Assembly: GCF_024699945.1 (NCBI RefSeq)
Contig: NZ_JAJOMY010000001.1
Location: forward strand, 4,037,001-4,101,000
Length of the DNA stretch: 64,000 nucleotides
Reading direction: 5' to 3'
From: Phenylobacterium sp. J426
GTDB lineage: Bacteria; Pseudomonadota; Alphaproteobacteria; Caulobacterales; Caulobacteraceae
Under the pieces are notes generated by a model. It was not told the origin of the DNA, ran no database searches, and saw nothing but the letters and a program-made list of their open reading frames with translations. Below are positions 8,418 to 16,382 of the stretch, piece after piece; position 1 is the first letter of the stretch; each line of letters starts with the position of its first letter. A program made the position numbers and the translations under genes.

Positions 8418-9311
8418 GTGATCCTCCGGTCTTCGTCCCTGGAAACGCTTCGCGTGTTCGAGGCCTGCGCCCGGAACGGCAGCTTCACCAGGGCCGCCGC
8501 TGAGCTTGGCGTCAGCCCCGCCGCGGTGAGCCAGCGGATGCGCAATCTTCAGCTGGACCTCGGCGTCCCTCTCTTCGAGCGGCACGGTCCCCGGATCAGC
8601 CTCACGGCCGACGGCGCGCGTCTGGCTGAGCGGGTCGGCGATGCGATGCAGGAGCTCGCGACGGCGCTCGCTGAGTGCGTGCGTCCCAAGGTTATCCGCG
8701 TCAGCGCGACCCCGACGTTCGCGTCAAGATGGCTAGCGCCCCGCCTATCTGACTTTAGCGAGCGCCACGGTGTCGCGGTGTCGCTGGATCCATCGATGGA
8801 CCTGCGCGCGGCTGGGCAGTTCGACGTGGCCATCCGCAGCGGCGCGGGTGCCTGGCCGGGCTGTGCCGCGACGCGCTTGTTCTCACTTGATCTAACGCCG
8901 CTCTACAATCCTCGGCGCTATCGGCCCGATGCGCTCGAAGCGCCGGCGGACCTCCTCCGCTGCCGGCTGATCGCCAACGATGATTGGCCCCGTTGGCTGG
9001 CAACCGCCGATGTCGTGCCGGCCGCAGCGCCGGCGGCCCTGGCGGAGACCGGCTTTCCCACGCAGGACCTCGCCGCCGCGGCTGCGATCGAGGGCGCTGG
9101 CGTAGCGTTGCTGTCGCCGCGCCTCTTCCAGCACGCCATCACGGCCGGCGATCTGGTCCAGCCCTTCCCGATTGTCGCCGCCGGAACCCATGCCTACTGG
9201 GCGCTGGTCCGTGAGGCGGAAACACGCGGCCCCGTCCTGGCTTTCCGCGACTGGCTTCTGGCCGCCTGCGCTCGCGAGACCGGCGATCCGCCGTCGTCTA
9301 GCGGATTGTGA
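8418..9311 (+). CDS. LysR-family transcriptional regulator (GcvA-like)
   Basis: 297 aa from a GTG at 8418. The N-terminal winged helix-turn-helix is clear: LETLRVFEACARNGSFTRAAAELGVSPAAVSQRMRNLQLDLGVPLFERHG (described by its motifs SFTRAAAELGVSPAAVSQR and LGVPLFERH, residues about 20-60). The effector-binding domain with TPTFASRWLAPRLSDF and the C-terminal FRDWLLAAC follow the GcvA subgroup. It diverges from the arginase-like operon across less than 90 bp and is its most likely regulator. Confidence 0.88.
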   Translation: MILRSSSLETLRVFEACARNGSFTRAAAELGVSPAAVSQRMRNLQLDLGVPLFERHGPRISLTADGARLAERVGDAMQELATALAECVRPKVIRVSATPTFASRWLAPRLSDFSERHGVAVSLDPSMDLRAAGQFDVAIRSGAGAWPGCAATRLFSLDLTPLYNPRRYRPDALEAPADLLRCRLIANDDWPRWLATADVVPAAAPAALAETGFPTQDLAAAAAIEGAGVALLSPRLFQHAITAGDLVQPFPIVAAGTHAYWALVREAETRGPVLAFRDWLLAACARETGDPPSSSGL

Positions 9312-9756
9312 TCCCTGCCCCGCCAGACGAGCCGCACGCGCTCAGCGTTCCGCATCTTCCATCCATTCAGGCCGATCAACCCTGAGACCGCCTGCAGCCA
9401 AAGGTCACGGAGCGCCGCGACAGCCGCCGCCTAAGGCTGCGCTTAGAAGCGAACGTGAACTCAGCGTACTATCTTTGCACCCGATATCTCGTAAGTCATT
9501 GATGTATTTTAGTTCTCTCCGCCTAGCCCATCATCGGCGCGACGGAAAATCTGTGGGGTTCGAAGGTCACCGGCTGCGTCTATCCCTCGCCACCCCTGCA
9601 GATGGGGCGTGGCCCTGCGCGGCGGCAAGAACCACGCCTTGCGCTGGAACGCAAAGCGACAGGGGCGCGGCGGGACCTTGTGCCGCCGGGGCGCCGCACC
9701 CTAGGCTTCGCCGGCGAGCCACGCTCGCACCCTGCCAGAGCTGCGGAGCTTCTCCC
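9312..9756. other. Intergenic region upstream of pta
   Basis: 445 bp without a convincing gene; an open frame crosses it in the pta frame but has no domain or coding character. A short AT-rich stretch at about 9465-9520 is the only compositional landmark and may hold the pta-ackA promoter. No FNR/FixK box was found. Confidence 0.4.
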
Positions 9757-10701
9757 GTGTCCCCCTCGACCCATGCGGCCGGCTCGCAGCTCGAACGACT
9801 GCTCAGGCTGGCCGAGGCCAGTCCGCCATTGCCCACCGCCGTGGCGCATCCCGTCGATGCGCTGTCGATCCGCGGGGCGGCCGAGGCCGGCGAGCGCGGA
9901 ATGATCGAGCCCATCCTGATCGGCCCGGCGAAACGGGTTCAGGCCGCCGCTGCGGCCGCCGGCGTGGACGTGTCCCGCTACCGCCTCGTCGATGTCGAGC
10001 ACAGCCATGAGGCGGCGGCCCGCGCCTGCGCCCTCGCCGCGAGCGGCGAGGCCCGCGCGATCATGAAGGGCGCGCTGCACACGGACGAGCTGCTCGAGGC
10101 GGTCGTGGCGGAGCACTCGGGCCTGCGCACGGACCGGCGCATGAGCCACGTGTTCGTGCTGGATGTCCCGGGCTTCCCTCGCCCGCTCCTCATCAGCGAC
10201 GCCGCCCTCAACATCGCGCCCGATCTGATGACGCTGCGCGACATCGTGCAGAACGCCATCGACTGCGCGCATGCCATGGACATCGTCGAGCCCAGGGTGG
10301 CCATTCTGTCGGCGGTCGAGACGGTGAACCCGAAGATGACCTCCACCGTAAACGCCGCAGCCCTCTGCAAGATGGCCGACCGCGGGCAGATCGTCGGCGG
10401 CCGGCTGGAGGGGCCGCTCGCCTTTGACAACGCCATCTCCGAGGAGGCCGCGCGGACCAAGGGCATCGCCTCGGACGTCGCCGGCCACGCCGACATCCTG
10501 ATCGTGCCCGACATCGAGTCCGGCAACATGCTCGCCAAGCAGCTCTCCTATCTGTCGCACGCCCAGTCGGCCGGGATCGTCATGGGCGCGCGGGTTCCGA
10601 TCGTTCTGACCAGCCGCGCCGACCCGGAGGCTTCCCGCCTCGCCTCCTGCGCGCTGGCGATCCTGGTCACCCAGCAGGCGCCGAGCAAATACGTCCGATG
10701 A
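9757..10701 (+). CDS. Phosphate acetyl/butyryltransferase
   Basis: 314 aa from the GTG at 9757, preceded by GGAG with 8-nt spacing; the open frame runs further upstream without coding character. The PTA_PTB domain fills the protein, with GALHTDELL, SHVFVLDVP, DAALNIAPDLMTLRDIVQNAI and GPLAFDNAIS as typical blocks. It resembles the short phosphotransacetylases often called phosphate acetyl/butyryl transferase, interconverting acyl-CoA and acyl phosphate. It overlaps the acetate kinase gene by ATGA, so together they form the acyl-CoA to acetate plus ATP route, or the reverse for acetate uptake. Butyryl preference cannot be excluded. Confidence 0.88.
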   Translation: MSPSTHAAGSQLERLLRLAEASPPLPTAVAHPVDALSIRGAAEAGERGMIEPILIGPAKRVQAAAAAAGVDVSRYRLVDVEHSHEAAARACALAASGEARAIMKGALHTDELLEAVVAEHSGLRTDRRMSHVFVLDVPGFPRPLLISDAALNIAPDLMTLRDIVQNAIDCAHAMDIVEPRVAILSAVETVNPKMTSTVNAAALCKMADRGQIVGGRLEGPLAFDNAISEEAARTKGIASDVAGHADILIVPDIESGNMLAKQLSYLSHAQSAGIVMGARVPIVLTSRADPEASRLASCALAILVTQQAPSKYVR

Positions 10702-11876
10702 GCGGGCCGCGGCTGCTCACGCTCAACGCGGGCTCGTCGAGCCTGAAGTTCGCCGTGTACGGCCTGCAGCCCGAGCCCCCGCTGCTCATGTCCGGCCAGG
10801 TCTCGGGCCTGGGCGTCGCTCCCAGGTTCCGGGCCCGCGCCGAAGGCGCGAGCCTTGCCGACGAAGCCTGGCCCACCGTCGGCCTCGACGCGGTGCTGGA
10901 GCGCCTGTTCGGTTGGATGGACAACACCGGCTGGTCGCTGGACATCGCGGCCGTGGGGCACCGGATCGTCCATGGCGGCCTGGAGTTCACCCGGCCGACC
11001 GTGCTCACGCCGGATGCGGTCGGACGGCTGGATCGCCTGTCGCTGCTGGCGCCGCTGCATCAGCCGTTCAACCTCCAGGCGGTGTCGCGGGCGCAGGCGC
11101 GCTTCCCGTCCAGTCTGCAGGTCGGCGTCTTCGACACGGCCTTCCATGCTGCGCAGCCCCGCGTCGCCCGCCTCTACGCCCTGCCCCGCGACCTGATCGA
11201 CGAAGGGGTCATCGCCTATGGGTTTCATGGACTGTCCTACGAGTACATCGCCGGCGTTCTGAAGCAGCGAGAGGGGCCTCAAGCCGGCGGCCGCACCATC
11301 GTGCTGCACCTCGGCAGCGGCGTTTCCCTCTGCGCGCTGGACGGCGGGCGCAGCGTCGCCACCACAATGGGCTTCTCTGCGCTGGACGGGCCCCCGATGA
11401 GCACTCGGAGCGGGTCGCTTGACCCGGGCGTGCTCCTCTATCTGATGCAGGCCAAGGGCCTCGGCGGCCAGGAGATCGCAGATCTGCTGTATCACCGATC
11501 CGGCCTGCTGGGCCTCTCGGGCGTCAGCGGCGACATGGTCACGCTTCTCGCCAGCGAGGACCCGCGCGCGCGGGAGGCGCTCGACGTGTATGTTCATCGC
11601 CTCGCACGACAAGTCGGCGCGCTGGCCGCGAGCCTCGGCGGCCTGGACACTCTCGTGTTCACCGCAGGCGTCGGAGAAAACGCGCCGTCTATCCGCGAGC
11701 GGGTTTGCCGGCGGTGCGCATGGCTGGGGGTCGCGCTCGACCCCGACGCCAACACCTCCGGGCGGGGCCGCATCAGCGCCGCGGAGAGCGCGGTGAAGGT
11801 TCTGGTCGTACCGACCGATGAGGAGCTCGTGATCGCGAGGGCTGTCGTGAACGCGGCGCGGCGCTCGGCCCGCTAG
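10698..11876 (+). CDS. ackA: Acetate kinase
   Basis: 392 aa, normal length. Acetokinase motifs: LTLNAGSSSLKFAVY at the start (phosphate loop), GHRIVHGG, VFDTAFH, YGFHGLSYEYI, LHLGSGVSLCA, and FTAGVGENAPSIRERV near the C-terminus. Catalyses ATP + acetate to ADP + acetyl phosphate. Its ATG overlaps the stop of the phosphotransacetylase gene. Cytoplasmic. In alphaproteobacteria this pair often works with a phosphoketolase or in overflow/low-oxygen metabolism; neither partner is visible in this window. Confidence 0.93.
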   Translation: MSGPRLLTLNAGSSSLKFAVYGLQPEPPLLMSGQVSGLGVAPRFRARAEGASLADEAWPTVGLDAVLERLFGWMDNTGWSLDIAAVGHRIVHGGLEFTRPTVLTPDAVGRLDRLSLLAPLHQPFNLQAVSRAQARFPSSLQVGVFDTAFHAAQPRVARLYALPRDLIDEGVIAYGFHGLSYEYIAGVLKQREGPQAGGRTIVLHLGSGVSLCALDGGRSVATTMGFSALDGPPMSTRSGSLDPGVLLYLMQAKGLGGQEIADLLYHRSGLLGLSGVSGDMVTLLASEDPRAREALDVYVHRLARQVGALAASLGGLDTLVFTAGVGENAPSIRERVCRRCAWLGVALDPDANTSGRGRISAAESAVKVLVVPTDEELVIARAVVNAARRSAR

Positions 11877-11894
11877 CGTCAGCTCAAACTCAAC

Positions 11895-11927
11895 CTGCGC
11901 GCGCGCCTCTGCGACCTACGCGCGCAG
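11895..11927 (+). terminator. Possible stem-loop terminator after ackA
   Basis: CTGCGCGCG at 11895-11903 pairs with CGCGCGCAG at 11919-11927 (9 bp, 15-nt loop), 19 nt after the ackA stop. There is no U-tract, so it may only slow or protect the transcript end. Confidence 0.4.
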
Positions 11928-12013
11928 TGCGGCCGTTACGGGTATCAATACAACCTGCGCGAGCCATATGACCGCGTCCCGCGGGACCTTCCCGCCAACC
12001 TGGGACCGCGATC

Positions 12014-12460
12014 ATGCGCTTGACGATGCGCCCCCTGATGCAGAACCGCGACGGGTCTGCGGCGGTGGAGTTCGCCCTGTTGCTGCCGATGCTGCTCCTG
12101 CTGCTGGCGGGACTGGTCGACGTCTCGCGCCTGATCTCCCACACCATGCAGGTTCGAGCCGCGGCCCAGGCCGGCGCAGACTGGGCGCAGCGCAACGGGT
12201 GGGACGCGACCCGCATCGCCTCCGCCGTGACAAGCGCCACGACCCTGCAGGGCGTCAGCGCCGCGCCTGCGCCGGCGCGCAGCCTGGGCTGCGTGGTCAA
12301 CGGGAAGATCACGGCGCAGTCGACGAACTGCGCCAACAACATCGCGCCGGGTCAGTTCGTCACCGTCGCGGCGCGGGCGCCGTTCAAGGGCGTGGTTCCC
12401 TGGCCGGGCCGCGTGCTGCCGAACACGCTCTCCGCCACGGCCACGGTGCGCGTCCAGTGA
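12014..12460 (+). CDS. TadE-like Flp pilus assembly protein
   Basis: 148 aa. The N-terminus has the TadE signature DGSAAVEFALLLPMLLLLLAG, a pseudopilin-like segment with the conserved Glu before a single membrane helix (about residues 15-38), followed by VDVSRLISHTMQVRAAAQAGADWAQ. The C-terminal periplasmic part contains two cysteines (GCVVNG, STNCANN). TadE/TadF proteins are minor pseudopilins processed by the prepilin peptidase and needed for Flp pilus assembly. A second ATG at 12026 is possible. It overlaps the next TadE gene by GTGA, first gene of the pilus cluster. Confidence 0.82.
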   Translation: MRLTMRPLMQNRDGSAAVEFALLLPMLLLLLAGLVDVSRLISHTMQVRAAAQAGADWAQRNGWDATRIASAVTSATTLQGVSAAPAPARSLGCVVNGKITAQSTNCANNIAPGQFVTVAARAPFKGVVPWPGRVLPNTLSATATVRVQ

Positions 12461-12864
12461 CCCCGCCGCGAAAGCTCCTCGCCCGTCTTGCGGGCTGTCG
12501 GCGTGGCGCTGCGGCCGTCGAGGCGGCCTTCATCCTGCCGCTCCTTCTGCTGCTGATCCTGGGGATCTTCGAGTTCGGCCGCATGGCCTGGACCAAGTCG
12601 GCCCTCGACTTCGCCGTGCAGGAGGCCGCCCGCTGCGCCGTCGTACGCCCCGGCCAGTGCGGGACCACAGCGCAGATCCAGGCCTATGCCGCGGCCAAGG
12701 TCGCCGCGGTCGGCGTGCCGGCCAGCGCGTTCACCGTCGCCACCGGCCAGGCCTGCGGCGTCCGCGTCGCGGCCGTCCACCCGTACCGCGCCATGTCAGG
12801 CCGCTTCCTGACCGACCTGTTCGGCAGGACCACGACCCTACGAGCGCAGGTGTGCCGGGCCTGA
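12457..12864 (+). CDS. TadE-like Flp pilus assembly protein (second copy)
   Basis: 135 aa from the GTG at 12457 that overlaps the previous stop (GTGA). It has RRGAAAVEAAFILPLLLLLIL with the pseudopilin Glu and a membrane helix, then EFGRMAWTKSALDFAVQEAARCAV. Three further cysteines (CGT, CGV, VCRA) suggest disulfides in the periplasm. Same role as its neighbour: minor pseudopilin of the Tad machinery. A frame open much further upstream is a shadow of the first TadE gene. Confidence 0.8.
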   Translation: MTPPRKLLARLAGCRRGAAAVEAAFILPLLLLLILGIFEFGRMAWTKSALDFAVQEAARCAVVRPGQCGTTAQIQAYAAAKVAAVGVPASAFTVATGQACGVRVAAVHPYRAMSGRFLTDLFGRTTTLRAQVCRA

Positions 12865-12866
12865 GA

Positions 12867-14162
12867 ATGCGCCGAGCGTCCACCTTCCTGCGTCAGGTCC
12901 GCGACGACCGTTCGGGCGCCAGCACGGTGCTCGTCGGCCTCGGCGCCGTCGTCCTGCTCGGCGCCGCCGGCCTCGCGACCGACGTCGCCGGTTGGTACGC
13001 CGCCCGTCGTGACGCTCAGCATGCGGCGGACTCCGCCGCCTTCAGCGCCGCGACGGCCATGGTCGCCGGCGGCTCCGACTACGAGGAACAGGCCAAGGCG
13101 ATCGTCGCGACCTACGGCGTCAAGGACGGCCAGGCGGGTGCGAAGGTCACCGTCGCCCAGGGCCAGAGCGCGGACGGCGCGGCCACGGTGCAAGTCATTG
13201 TCGAGGAACCGGCCCGGCGCTTCTTCTCACGACTGTTCCTGACCGGCGCACGAAGCATCAGGGCGAGCGCCGTGGCCCGTGTCGGCGGCGCAGGCGAGGG
13301 CTGCGTCCTGGCGCTGCATCCCAGCCTGAAGGACGCAGTGGAGCTCAGCGGCTCCACGGAAGTGCGGCTGAACGGCTGCTCGCTGATGGTCAACTCGAGC
13401 AACGCCGGCGGGTTCAAGATGTCTGGCTCATCGAGCCTCTCGGCCCCTCACGTCCTGGTGGGCGGGTCCGACTGGTCCCGCAGCGGTTCATTCAAGCTGA
13501 CCACTCAGGACCGGAACCTTCCCCTCTTCAACCGACCCCCGACCGCGGATCCCTATCTGGGCGTCCGGGAGTTCGAGGACTTCCACGGCTGCGATCATCG
13601 CAAGATGAACATCGGCGGCAGCGACACACACGAGTTCCCCGCGAAGTCGACGCCCAGGATCTTCTGTGAAGGGCTGACCATCAACGGCAGCGCGAAGGTG
13701 ACCTTCAAGCCCGGAATCTACGTCATCGATCGGGGCGTTCTGAGCTTCTCCGGCAGTTCGAGGATCACGGCCGAGCGGGGCTCGGTTTTCATCCTGACCA
13801 GCAGCACCGGCTCGAACTTCGCCCGGTTCAACATCACCGGGTCGACGACCGTGAAGATCACGGCGCCCTCGAACGGCGACTACGCCGGCCTGGCCATCTA
13901 CCAAAGCCGCAAGGCGCCCGTGAGCAAGAACGACTCCGACAATACCTTCACCGGCAGCAGCGACAGCGTCATCGAAGGCGCGATCTACCTGCCGAACCAG
14001 TCCCTCGACTACCACGGCTCGACGTCCCAGACGTCGGGCTGCGTGCAGGTCATCGCCAGCACCATCAAGTTCACCGGCTCCTCCGGCATGGCGCTGAACT
14101 GCAGCGGCGTCGGCGTCCGCGCCATAGGCGGGGGGCAAGACGGTGCTGGTCGGCTGACATGA
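12867..14162 (+). CDS. TadG-like pilus protein with beta-helix-like C-terminal domain (paralogue 1)
   Basis: 431 aa from the ATG at 12867, right after the TadE stop. Residues about 10-55 hold the TadG N-terminal anchor (DDRSGASTVLVGLGAVVLL and YAARRDAQHAADSAAFSAA). The long C-terminal part is rich in Ser, Gly and Thr and repeats short strand-like units (SGSTEVRLNGCSLMVNSS, INGSAKVTF, SFSGSSRITAE, NITGSTTVKI, FTGSSDSVIEGAIYLP), as in right-handed beta-helix or polymer-forming surface domains. No von Willebrand A MIDAS motif is seen, unlike many TadG proteins. It is followed by a paralogue at 14159. Probably an envelope or pilus-associated adhesin-like component; exact role unknown. Confidence 0.75.
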   Translation: MRRASTFLRQVRDDRSGASTVLVGLGAVVLLGAAGLATDVAGWYAARRDAQHAADSAAFSAATAMVAGGSDYEEQAKAIVATYGVKDGQAGAKVTVAQGQSADGAATVQVIVEEPARRFFSRLFLTGARSIRASAVARVGGAGEGCVLALHPSLKDAVELSGSTEVRLNGCSLMVNSSNAGGFKMSGSSSLSAPHVLVGGSDWSRSGSFKLTTQDRNLPLFNRPPTADPYLGVREFEDFHGCDHRKMNIGGSDTHEFPAKSTPRIFCEGLTINGSAKVTFKPGIYVIDRGVLSFSGSSRITAERGSVFILTSSTGSNFARFNITGSTTVKITAPSNGDYAGLAIYQSRKAPVSKNDSDNTFTGSSDSVIEGAIYLPNQSLDYHGSTSQTSGCVQVIASTIKFTGSSGMALNCSGVGVRAIGGGQDGAGRLT

Positions 14163-15403
14163 CGCGCCCCAACCTCCTCAATGACCGCTCCGGCGCCGCT
14201 GCGCCCGCAACGGCGCTTGGGCTGGTCGCGCTGCTGGGGTTCGCCGGTCTGGCGGTCGATCTGGGCCACGGCTATCTCCAGCGCCGCAGCAGCCAGCACG
14301 CGGCCGACAGCGCAGCCTACAGCGCCGCCGTCGCCCTCACGGCCGGAGCGGCCGATCCGACGGCGCAGGCCTGGGGCGTGGCCGCCGAGTACGGCCTGCA
14401 ACCCGCACAGGTCACGGTGAACCTTCCCCCCGTCTCCGGCGCCTACGCCGGATCCGCGGGCGCGATCGAAGTCCTCGTCCAACGGCCGGGACGGCGGTTC
14501 CTGGCCGGCGTTGTCGCGGGGGCGCCGCAGACGATCCGCGCCCGGGCGGTGGCGCGCACCGGCCGGACAGGCGACGCCTGCGTCGTGGCGTTGCACGCCA
14601 ACGCCAGCGCCTCGGCGTCCGAGACGGGGTCGGCGGATGTGCGGCTTGATGGCTGCGCCCTGTTCGCCAACTCCACCAGCCAGAGCGCGCTGGAGCTGAG
14701 CGGCGGCGCGCGGCTGACCGCCAAGAGCGTCAATCTCGTCGGCGGCTACAGCCAGAGCAGCAATTCGACGATCACCACGACCGAGGGCGTGAACACCGGG
14801 CAGGCCGCCATCGGCGACCCCTATGAGGACGTTGGCGTACCGCCCTACGAGACCTCCTGCCCCATGAATGGAGCGAAGCTCGCCTCCGGAACCTACGGCC
14901 GCACGGACGGGCGCCCGACGGTCTATTGCAACGGCCTGACCATCAACGCCGGCGCCAGCGTGACCCTCAGGCCCGGCGTCCACGTGATCGATCGTGGCGC
15001 GCTGCTCGTGAACGGTAATGCGACGCTCCGCGGCGACGGGGTCACCATCGTTCTGACCAGTTCGACCGGCGCGGACTACGCCACCGTGGACATACGCGGG
15101 GGCGCGGTCGTCAACCTCTCGGCGCCCACGGCCGGGCCAACCGCGGGACTGGCCTTCATGCAGGATCGCCGCGCGCCAGCGTGGGGCGAAAACAAGCTGA
15201 ACGGCGGCTCAAGTCAGCAGATCGCGGGCGCCCTCTACTTTCCCTCGCAGACGGTGACGTTCGCCGGCGGGAGCGAAAGCGGAGGATGCACGCAGGTGGT
15301 CGCCAGCAAGGTGCACTTCTTAGGCAATGCGCGACTGGCGCTGAATTGCCAAGGCACAGGCGTGCGACCTGCAGGCGGTCGACGGCCATTGCTTGTGGAG
15401 TAA
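14159..15403 (+). CDS. TadG-like pilus protein with beta-helix-like C-terminal domain (paralogue 2)
   Basis: 414 aa, overlapping the previous gene by ATGA. It matches the upstream gene along its whole length: DRSGAAAPATALGLVALLGF anchor, YLQRRSSQHAADSAAYSAA, AVARTGRTGDACVVALH, SADVRLDGCALFANS, CNGLTINAGASVTLRPGVHVIDRGAL, IVLTSSTGADYATVDI and QIAGALYFPSQTVTF all have counterparts there. Conserved cysteine positions suggest shared disulfides. The pair is clearly a tandem duplication that has diverged. Last gene before the AT-rich region upstream of the Flp pilin. Confidence 0.75.
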   Translation: MTRPNLLNDRSGAAAPATALGLVALLGFAGLAVDLGHGYLQRRSSQHAADSAAYSAAVALTAGAADPTAQAWGVAAEYGLQPAQVTVNLPPVSGAYAGSAGAIEVLVQRPGRRFLAGVVAGAPQTIRARAVARTGRTGDACVVALHANASASASETGSADVRLDGCALFANSTSQSALELSGGARLTAKSVNLVGGYSQSSNSTITTTEGVNTGQAAIGDPYEDVGVPPYETSCPMNGAKLASGTYGRTDGRPTVYCNGLTINAGASVTLRPGVHVIDRGALLVNGNATLRGDGVTIVLTSSTGADYATVDIRGGAVVNLSAPTAGPTAGLAFMQDRRAPAWGENKLNGGSSQQIAGALYFPSQTVTFAGGSESGGCTQVVASKVHFLGNARLALNCQGTGVRPAGGRRPLLVE

Positions 15404-15643
15404 CCACGAAGGCCTGCGACAGTTTATCCTAATCAAGCCCCATACATTTGAGATTCAAGCTTAGCCTTATCGCCTTCGATACGGGTGCGCCTGGGGAATT
15501 ATACTTCCATTACCCTCTTTTGGTGTACTTTATGTCGCACATTGCAACCATTGCGACAGGTTAATGCCACACTTAATTAGACATCCACCGACGGGGCCGC
15601 TTCAGAGCGCTCGTGCCGGGAAGTCAAATTGAGGAACTCCGCT
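15404..15643 (+). promoter_or_regulatory. AT-rich upstream region of the Flp pilin gene, with a CtrA-like site
   Basis: 240 bp, much richer in A/T than the flanks. TTAA at 15561-15564 and TTAA at 15573-15576 (reverse strand TTAAGTGTGGCATTAACC) resemble the CtrA site TTAA-N7-TTAAC, but with 8 instead of 7 bases between the halves. In Caulobacter the pilA promoter is CtrA-activated, so this is the likely pilin promoter region. GAGGA at 15631-15635 precedes the pilin ATG. Confidence 0.45.
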
Positions 15644-15808
15644 ATGAACCTGCTGAAGAAGCTCGCCGGTGACCGCAAGGGCGCCACCGCCATCGAATAC
15701 GGCCTGATCGCCGCCTTCATCGCGCTCGCCATGACCGCCGCCCTGCCGGGCATCAAGACCGCGCTGGGGACCAAGTTCGCGGCTGTTGAAACGGAACTCG
15801 GCAAGTAA
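15644..15808 (+). CDS. pilA: Flp/Fap-type major pilin
   Basis: 54 aa prepilin. MNLLKKLAGDRKG is the basic leader, cleaved after the Gly, and ATAIEYGLIAAFIALAM starts the mature pilin with the conserved Glu-Tyr pair and the hydrophobic helix. The remaining about 25 residues form the short tail typical of Flp pilins. Substrate of the prepilin peptidase encoded immediately downstream (cpaA). It has its own AT-rich upstream region and a stem-loop behind it, so it may be transcribed at a higher level than the assembly genes. Confidence 0.92.
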   Translation: MNLLKKLAGDRKGATAIEYGLIAAFIALAMTAALPGIKTALGTKFAAVETELGK

Positions 15809-15827
15809 GCCGAGACGAATGAGCTGA

Positions 15828-15848
15828 GCGGACCTCCTGCAGGTCCGC
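15828..15848 (+). terminator. Stem-loop between pilA and cpaA
   Basis: GCGGACCT (15828-15835) pairs perfectly with AGGTCCGC (15841-15848), 5-nt loop, 20 nt after the pilin stop. There is no U-tract; likely a partial terminator or 3' stabiliser that sets pilin mRNA above the cpa genes. Confidence 0.5.
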
Positions 15849-15874
15849 CCCACCTCTGAAACCGAGGGCGGACG

Positions 15875-16369
15875 ATGACCCACGTTGCCGACGCGGCGCT
15901 CCTGTCCGCCCTCGCTCTCTCCGCCGGGGCCCTGCTCTGGGCCGCGGCCAGCGACCTCTCCAGGTTCCTGATCCCCAACCGGGTCTGCCTGCTGCTCGTC
16001 GCGAGCTATGGCCTGGTGGTCACGACCTTTCCGATGGGCCCCTGGCTGGCGGGTCTGGCGATCGGCCTTCTCGCCTTCGGTCTCGGCCTGGTGCTCTTCG
16101 CCCGCGGCCTGGTCGGCGGCGGCGACGTGAAGCTCGCGGCCCCTATCGCCGCCTGGGCCGGCGTCGAACACCTCTCGGGATTCATGCTCGTGACCTCGCT
16201 GGCCGGCGTCGCCCTGGCGCTCGTGATGCTGAGCCCGGCGCGCCGCCTGATGCCGCGCGCCGCCGGCTCGGAAGCCCAGACGGGCTTCGCCCAGCCGATG
16301 CCGTTCGGCGCGCCTCTGGCCGCCGGCGGCCTGTGGGTGCTGCTCCAGCACCTGACCGCAACCTTCTGA
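15875..16369 (+). CDS. cpaA: Prepilin peptidase CpaA (TadV type)
   Basis: 164 aa, a short A24-family aspartic peptidase without the methyltransferase domain, as in Tad systems. The two catalytic Asp motifs are present: ASDLSRFLIPNRV (first Asp, about residue 28) and GGGDVKLAAP (GxGD, about 88). Several hydrophobic helices indicate an inner-membrane enzyme. It cleaves Flp prepilin and TadE/TadF pseudopilins. Located between the pilin and cpaB genes. Confidence 0.88.
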   Translation: MTHVADAALLSALALSAGALLWAAASDLSRFLIPNRVCLLLVASYGLVVTTFPMGPWLAGLAIGLLAFGLGLVLFARGLVGGGDVKLAAPIAAWAGVEHLSGFMLVTSLAGVALALVMLSPARRLMPRAAGSEAQTGFAQPMPFGAPLAAGGLWVLLQHLTATF

Positions 16370-16382
16370 GGGAGAGAGCCCG

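Noticed and set aside
9500..9520. Possible FNR box near TTGATGTATTTTAG upstream of pta
   Set aside because: Only the left half matches; there is no ATCAA or GTCAA on the right.
9312..9756. Extension of the pta frame upstream to 9172
   Set aside because: No coding character or domain upstream of the GTG at 9757, which has its own ribosome site.
10548..11612. Long minus-strand frame opposite pta-ackA
   Set aside because: Frame shadow in GC-rich DNA; the plus-strand acetate kinase has full family motifs.
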